DNA of 64,000 bases from Margaritifera margaritifera. Lineage: Eukaryota > Mollusca > Bivalvia > Unionida > Margaritiferidae. Of the stretch, positions 57,720-64,000 are shown piece after piece. The notes beneath the pieces were generated by a model that saw only the letters and a list, made by a program, of their open reading frames with translations, was not told the origin of the DNA and ran no database searches. The position numbers were made by a program, and so were the translations under genes. Each line of letters begins with the position of its first letter. The stretch's first letter is position 1. Location of the stretch: the NCBI GenBank assembly GCA_029931535.1, contig JAQPZY010001688.1:5697001-5761000 (forward strand). Reading direction: 5' to 3'.

Positions 57720-58954
57720 ATGTTCATATGAATTAAGATGACACACAGGTTAATAGTGGCTAGATGTTAGCTGTTTGGATTCGTTGGGATGAAGTAGACT
57801 TACGTTCACGTACATCTCTCCCGTAAATTTATTTTAAGACATGATTACATATTATGTATGGTTCGTCGACCGCCAAAGGTTACCAGACCTTGAAAAAATG
57901 TATTGTACGTTTTGGGTCATACTAAATATTGCCCATTTATAGGTATAAAATTGACTTAATTTTATTTTTCAGACAAATCACTGTACAATAAAACTTTGAT
58001 ATGGCGGAACGTACTTTATGTTCTTCCGAGACTGTACGTTTTAGCAACAATATGGAGACAATACTCGTGCACCATTATATTGGACTGATTATGTTGAAAC
58101 AAAAGAAATGCGGTCAGGGCTAAAATACGACTGCATATTGGTACAAAACGTACGATATACCCTGTCTAGTTAGCAGATGTGATAAACTTTTTTCTGCCCA
58201 TATAAATTTGCACCTTTTTCATGGAGATAATCAAGAGAAATTTGTCTTGTGTAAGAGATCCATGATACATATATATCTGTGTGTGGCAGAGCTGACTTTC
58301 AATTGATATGAATAAGCCACATGTAAGTCACGTTGAAAAGACTTATCTCATAAATTAAAAAGACATGTTATTAACAATATGGTACACTGTTGTCCGATGG
58401 TCAGCAGTCGATTAATCAGATGACACATTATGTACCATAAAATGAAAATTAAATCCAGGTTTCAAGATGATATTCTATTAAATTGATCCGTGTGCTAAAG
58501 TCACTTCCATGGAAATGAGCCGAAATATGAATCCAGACCTGCTAAAAAGTTGTTTTCATTGAATGGTCTATTCATCTGATAGAGTTGTAGTTAGGCATAT
58601 CGACGTTTCAGGAGAATAAAAGCGTCTCACAAAGTGAAAACAAAGTGAAAACTTTAAACTGGCAAAACGCCTAAGCTAGTATATTATTCTGCAAAATGTA
58701 TGCTATATGTATGTACAACTATAAACAGACACTAACCCTTGTTGTAAAGTAAATATTTCTTGGATCGAATCACCGACACTGATAGATGTTGCTCTGATGG
58801 TAGCTTTACAGATCTTGTGTCAGGAATTAGATATGACCAGTTGGACATGAATTGTAATTTGCATCGGTTCGGAAATATGAAGTAGTTCAGAAAGCTTTGT
58901 CTCACGAATTTGCCTATATTGGACTTGAGGAATAGAGTACATCACACGTCAGAC

Positions 58955-60715
58955 TTACTGAGACATATCGTACATTTCAATGAGATCACATCCTCCAAAT
59001 GAAATTACAAATCTATCCATAGTTTTGGAAAATTTAATTGACAATGGCATTTGCTTCTCTTTGGCCTTGGAGACAATTTTCTTGATCAGCTTGCCACTCG
59101 GTGACAATTGGTGGACGCAGTATGCACCATAACTGCACACGTAGATGTTGCCATCTTTGTCTGTGTCGGCACCAGTAGGAGTTTCCAATTCGTTATCCTT
59201 GTAGCTGAACATGATTTCATCTGTGGATAGGTTGTATGCCACGAGCTTGTGACCGTCCCCATAGGACACGTAGAGCATTGACTGTGGGGCGTTTGTGACA
59301 ACATGACACGGTCTCAGCAGCTTATCTCTGATGAAGTCAGGTGGCCGGATCGTTCTCAGTTCCGTGCCAGTCATGTCCAGGACCAGCACGCAATGATCGT
59401 CCGACCCAGTGGTGACAATGAGCTTGTCTCTTACGGCTGTGATGTCCCAGCATTTCAGTCGCGTCCTGATTCCTCTCGTCAAAATCAGGTCGTCCTTGAC
59501 CTCAACGACCTGAATGACCTTTTCACGGGGCATGGTCACGGCCACATCACTGATCGAAATCCGCGCTGCATTCCAAGGTCTACTTCTCATTTTCAAACTT
59601 GTCTCACATGTATTGTCTTTCCCAAATATCTTAATATTTGAGTTAGCATTGTCGACAAGCAGGAGACGCGAATCCGACAACTGAAGAAAATCCGAGATAT
59701 GACACTCAGTACTGTCTCCAGTAATCCTGCCATTGAACTCAGCCACCTTCACAGCCTTTCGTTCGCTGAGTGGTGTGTACTTTGGCCTGACCCTTCCCGC
59801 CGACCTTATGGGGCTTATTGTTAATGGTGGACATTGTGGGAAGGACTCAGTTGACAATTTTGAGCGCTTAACCGTTATCTTCCCAAAAGTCTTTATAGTT
59901 TGAATCAAATCATGGAAGATCTTTTCCACGGTAAATTTCATGGACACATCCTGTACGATGACTTGGTAGTCCACTATTGCCTCGGCGTATCTCTCTTGAT
60001 TTCGCTCTAGATTATGGAGTGTGATGAATTTCTGCCTGTTTGATCCATAGGTCATCACGAGATTCAGTTGTTTCGTGTCACTTTTGACGTCATGCATAAA
60101 CTGGTTCCCTCTCTGCATTTGGGCGTGCATGTCCAGCTCCTCTGACTTGTGGTTCCCCTCTGTGGAAGAGATTATATCTTTTTCCAGCGCTCTCAGCTTG
60201 TTGTCGATATTTATACGTAGAGATCTTACCTCCTGCAAGATTGTATTCTTATCGTTGGTAAGATTGGATACATTTTGTGCTATCTTACCTAGAATCAGTT
60301 TTAAGTGTTTTGTCAAAATAACTATATTATTCCCCACTTCCTTTGATTTCGCCCCAATATCAAAAGTCTCCAGGAGTTCGTCTAGAGGTATAACCTTATC
60401 ACACTTTCTATGTTCAAGAAATCCGCATGTATTACAACACAGCGTGTTGTGATCACTACAGAAATAGCGGATGCGTTCCTCAAAATGTCGTGGGCAGATC
60501 TCAGCGGAGGACAGGTTAACTGGAGGGGACACAGAACCATTTCTTGCATCAACCCTGGTCACATGATGGTGGGATGAGGTGACGGCGGCGTCATGGTAGT
60601 CCCTGCACGTTTCACACAGCGGCTCACGGCAATCATGACAGTACACTACAGCTGCCGTGTTCAACTTCCGCCTCTTGCACATCGCACATTTATCTTTATC
60701 CATGGCTAAGGACAT
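58955..60715 (-). CDS. RING-less TRIM/B-box protein, 586 aa
   Basis: The only intact protein gene in the window. Two B-boxes come first: B-box1 with C10, C13, C26, C29, C34, C37, H41 and H49-51; B-box2 with C74, H77, C86, H89, C94, C97 and H102. A long coiled coil (about 115-290) would mediate dimerisation. Residues 325-586 form repeated beta-rich segments (DSRLLLVDNANSNIKIF, KLIVTTGSDDHCVLVLD, MLYVSYGDGHKLVAYN, GNIYVCSYGAYCVHQLS), resembling an NHL-type beta-propeller. There is no RING finger, so ubiquitin ligase activity is not evident. Bivalves have large families of such single-exon proteins, often linked to immunity or RNA and protein binding; that role is inference. ATG at 60713-60715 is the first; Met5 is an alternative start. 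Stop TAA at 58955. Confidence 0.93.
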   Translation of the reverse strand: MSLAMDKDKCAMCKRRKLNTAAVVYCHDCREPLCETCRDYHDAAVTSSHHHVTRVDARNGSVSPPVNLSSAEICPRHFEERIRYFCSDHNTLCCNTCGFLEHRKCDKVIPLDELLETFDIGAKSKEVGNNIVILTKHLKLILGKIAQNVSNLTNDKNTILQEVRSLRINIDNKLRALEKDIISSTEGNHKSEELDMHAQMQRGNQFMHDVKSDTKQLNLVMTYGSNRQKFITLHNLERNQERYAEAIVDYQVIVQDVSMKFTVEKIFHDLIQTIKTFGKITVKRSKLSTESFPQCPPLTISPIRSAGRVRPKYTPLSERKAVKVAEFNGRITGDSTECHISDFLQLSDSRLLLVDNANSNIKIFGKDNTCETSLKMRSRPWNAARISISDVAVTMPREKVIQVVEVKDDLILTRGIRTRLKCWDITAVRDKLIVTTGSDDHCVLVLDMTGTELRTIRPPDFIRDKLLRPCHVVTNAPQSMLYVSYGDGHKLVAYNLSTDEIMFSYKDNELETPTGADTDKDGNIYVCSYGAYCVHQLSPSGKLIKKIVSKAKEKQMPLSIKFSKTMDRFVISFGGCDLIEMYDMSQ

Positions 60716-63568
60716 CCGTGCAACGCTGAATGCAGTGCCGGTGAGTGCTTACTTAGTTAGGTGCTGGATGATATCCTCAGAAATATAGAGGTTACTCACT
60801 ATCAAGTTCAGAGCTGGATTCAATGCTTATTCTGCAAAACTCAAATCCGGAACAGTTTGAAATACTAAAGCTGCTAGACTTCAGCTTTGACACTTCCAGT
60901 GCTTGACATGAAGTTGGATTGAATGTTGACGTATGCCAGATTCGCAACTTTTAAAGGTTAGTTTTAGTTTCGATGGACATGTATTTGAAACGCGCACTAT
61001 TCTAGCCAACTTCTGGATTTAACTTATGAGTCGTGCAAGGCTCACAAATCAGAACTAATGTAAGGTTCAATTGTTGAAAACGTGAGAGTCATCTAATCTT
61101 GTCCAATACGTCAAATCCATTTAACTGACACAATAAACGAAAATCACTTCGTGTTGAGTATACATTAAAGATGTCTATGGAAACTCTCCCAACGTCCATT
61201 ATAATTGATCTTCTTAAATCAACGCTAGCTCGAGAGCAATCACCTTCTTTGAAACAACATAAATGTACTCATGCAGTATTTGTAAACAAAAAAATGACAA
61301 AAAGCAGTAAGAAGTTTGCAGCAGAATGATGGACGTTGAAATAAACTTAAAGTTTACGAATCGGAACGTTTTGTTTTACTACTGTCACTTTGCAAACAAA
61401 GTATGCTTGGTTTAACATTCCTATATCCAATACACAAAACCGAATAGCTATACTGTCAAAGAGTAGGATTGACTTTGTTTCTAAAAACAGAAATTCCCCA
61501 TATAACATAATCGTCACGTCCAATCTTCTTCTGTTTGCTTAGTTTGATCTAGTAATGCAATCTTCCATAAACGACAGTGCTGATTAGCTTACGCGATAAT
61601 AGTTTCAATGTATCGACCTAGCGATTATCAACGGTGAAAGTATACTTGACGGAAGCATTCAAATCAGAGCGTGTGAAGCATTCGTCGAATTGAAGAGACA
61701 TTCTACACACTAGCGCATCTTTGGATGTTGGCAATGCCTTACACCTATTACAGATTCAAACGAAGACCACGTGACATAAACGCAGAGAGACCCATTTAAT
61801 ATATTCTATGGTACTAAAGGGAACGAAGTTCATCTGAAATCAGACAACGCATGACCCCCCCGTCTACTGAATACATAAACTGTTCTGAATAGATCAGACA
61901 ACGCATGATTTCCCCCTGTCCTTTGAGTACATAAACGGTTCTAAATAGAAAGGGTAAAATTATGATTAATCATTGTTTTATGTTTAGACAACTATTGGCT
62001 CAGGTGACTGTAAACGCCTCATTCAAAGGTGTGGGAAATAAAGCGTTAACAAGAAAAGATATCATGTACTCGACATTGCAACCATAATTATGTACGAGGA
62101 ATATATTCCTAACTTAAATAATTCGTTACATATATCATCCAACACATCTTAAAGGACCAAAAATCATAGAATACGTAAACAATTAAAACAAAAAGCGGTA
62201 GAATACGTTAAGAAAAATTTCCCTTTGTAACATACAAAATGTTTATCATCGATGTGGGGACTAAAGCAGATAACTTCAAAATTCTGCAGTTCGTTACTCT
62301 AGCAACTGTGCTAGGGACACTAAACACTCTCTGTTAGGAGTAATAAGTACATATCATATTCAGTAACTGTTACTAAATTTGACATGTACTGTTACTAACT
62401 AGGCTGACTCTGTTCTCGATGTTGCAGATTGAAGACTTTACATTAGGAAGAGGAGTAGTGTTTGAAACACACATACAAGTTCGTAAGCTTAATTCTTTTT
62501 AATAACACCAAATTGCAGACTAAAGCACTATTAACCACTTGGTACCATAGCCTTATCAGCGTATCGTGGTTCTACAGTAGTTGCGATTATGTGATTCACC
62601 TAGCTCCTTCCTCACCTATTTATCATTAAGTCACCTGACAAGACAAACAACAGATTCTCCTTCCAGTGATTAGAAATGTCATTATAATTTGCCATTATCT
62701 AGCATTCACGTCAAAGGATACTCATACAAAAACATTGCTGCTTAATAGACAATCGCGCAATTTCTTCTTTCTTCGCATTGGCACGGTTGAGTGCTTTGGT
62801 TTTTACAAGGAATATTAATAATGAAGAGACCTGTGATCACAGTCTGAGTATGTAAAAATGATATTGTCTTTCCGAAAATTTACGACGCCATGTTTTCAGG
62901 ACCAATAATCTTGGAGTCAAAGGCAAGGCTAGTTCAAAGAATTTTTCATCGACATGTCTGTTAAGGATATTCGTGTGAAACTCATATTTCAGATTCTTTT
63001 TTTTTTTTAGAAACAAACATGTATGACGACGACATGCCCACATATATAGAAACAATGTATGAATGTAGGAAAATTTGTGGAGGCCTCAGCGCCTCTTAGT
63101 GCTGCCGGTATATCCTTAACAAACAGGGCTAGAGTTGAGAAGAAACTTTCACAAATTCGGTACGTACTCAGACAGACATTACCTGATCACATGGAAAGAC
63201 CTAATTTACATTCTTAACGCCTCCAAAACAAGTGCTAGCAGCTACACAAACCAAGAGTGAAACGAAGAACATATACTCAGTGCAACCGCGTGACAAAAAG
63301 AAACCCAACACTACCGGTCAAAACCCGGTTAGATCCAGCCAACAAAATGAGTCCATAAAAAGAAGTTATTTGTTCAAGATGAAAGAGAGCATGCGCAAGA
63401 AATTGGCAGAGTTTTCAATAAGTTGTGTCTTTTTTGGCGAAATTCTCGGACTTCACTAAATTATTTTGCCTGATTGTATTTCATCGGGAAAAGTCATCTG
63501 TCCGTTTAATATTTGCTCCTTTTGAAACTTTTGAATTATGCTCTAACTTATGATAACACACTCGGAAA
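60716..63568. other. Upstream of the TRIM gene; no other gene recognised
   Basis: Contains the unseen promoter and any 5' UTR intron of the TRIM gene. A 56-bp tandem pair sharing ATCAGACAACGCATGA and ACATAAAC-GTTCT lies at about 61838-61950. Nothing else recognisable. Confidence 0.45.
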
Positions 63569-63599
63569 ATGGCGAAAAATTATGGAATAGTCAAAATTA

Positions 63600-63930
63600 C
63601 GTCGTGCTTCTCACTGTTGCTGATCATAAAATTGTACAGGTGTGTTTTTAAAAGCCACAGTTATAAATCCCCAATAAAAATTATGACAGTAACTGTTCTA
63701 AGTTTAAAACTTACAAAGTGTAAGTGTTGCAGGCATTCTGGCAATCGCTTATCACCAACGAAACGACCCTGCGATACTGTGATTACTTATTATTCCTGCT
63801 CATTGTGCTACCTGGAGATATCCACAACAGTCCTGGCCCCCCAAAATGGTTCCATTTTCCAACGTATGTGTGAACGTACAGTGAACTGGTCAGAATACAG
63901 AGTTTGCTCAAATAACTACAACGTCTGATA
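63600..63930 (+). pseudogene. Possible start of a LINE ORF with a degenerate 2A-like motif
   Basis: In one frame near 63775-63885 the plus strand reads LRYCDYLLFLLIVLPGDIHN then SPGPPKW. Hydrophobic Leu-rich stretches ending in GD-x3-NPGP occur at the start of ORF2 in many CR1/L2-type LINEs and resemble 2A ribosome-skipping peptides. Here the Asn-Pro is preceded by Ser, and the frame stops soon after at a TGA. It could be chance. The window ends before an endonuclease could confirm it. Confidence 0.38.
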
Positions 63931-64000
63931 CAAGAAAACTTCTAAAGACAACAGCACTAAAGAAATATAGTTTGGTACTGTTGTAAATCTGACAACAAAA

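Larger units (their letters stand above)
56951..58954. other. No gene; two purine/pyrimidine microsatellites
   Basis: AT-rich DNA downstream of the TRIM gene (which is on the minus strand, so this is its 3' side). It holds the (GA)n and (CT)n tracts listed separately. No coding motif recognised. Confidence 0.45.

Noticed and set aside
59303..60452. Plus-strand frames of 112 and 125 codons
   Set aside because: They lie entirely inside the minus-strand TRIM/B-box gene and show no motif.
1..64000. tRNA, rRNA or snRNA genes
   Set aside because: No cloverleaf-forming or conserved RNA sequence was recognised by eye. A tRNAscan-SE or Infernal run would be needed to exclude them.

Overview
The window is animal nuclear DNA, AT-rich, with almost no host genes and many decayed mobile elements. 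The best fit is a lophotrochozoan, probably a bivalve or gastropod mollusc. This is inferred from an intron-less RING-less TRIM/B-box gene of the kind expanded in bivalves, DIRS and chromodomain Ty3/gypsy elements, repeats with a core of roughly 146 bp, many (AT)n tracts and frequent TACATGTA-like words. I cannot name the species.

Layout. 1.5-6.8 kb: DIRS copy 1, minus strand, left end intact, right end lost. 8.4-12.5 kb: a 146-bp-unit array, a 51-bp minisatellite, a YqaJ-type nuclease remnant and a second 146-bp module. 12.9-16.5 kb: DIRS copy 2 with both inverted terminal repeats. 17.1-18.5 kb: a larger 146-bp array. 19.65-27.0 kb: a plus-strand Ty3/gypsy element (gag, protease, RT-RNase H, integrase, chromodomain). 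Its gag is split by a 2,705-bp TA-flanked DNA transposon. 27.6-31.3 kb: DIRS copy 3. 31.8 kb: a pogo/Tigger transposase remnant. 34.7-35.4 kb: another 146-bp module and a long hairpin. 41.2-42.4 kb: a 5'-truncated LINE with an (ATT)n tail. 43.5-55.7 kb: a scrambled region with two overlapping halves of a Polinton/adintovirus-type DNA polymerase B in opposite orientations, plus small genes of unknown function. 55.7-56.95 kb: the 3' part of a second LINE. 58.96-60.72 kb: the TRIM/B-box gene on the minus strand, the only intact protein-coding gene I see. Window end: a possible LINE ORF start with a degenerate 2A-like motif.

How the parts relate. DIRS copies 1 and 2 share the same RT-killing lesions, while copy 3 is damaged elsewhere, so a dead-RT subfamily was probably copied in trans. 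The DNA transposon inserted at a TA inside gypsy gag. In the 44-56 kb region, two copies of a coiled-coil/two-membrane-segment protein each end at the same short sequence. In one copy this is the last codons of a convergent DNA polymerase B, which suggests a conserved gene pair in a poorly described PolB element.
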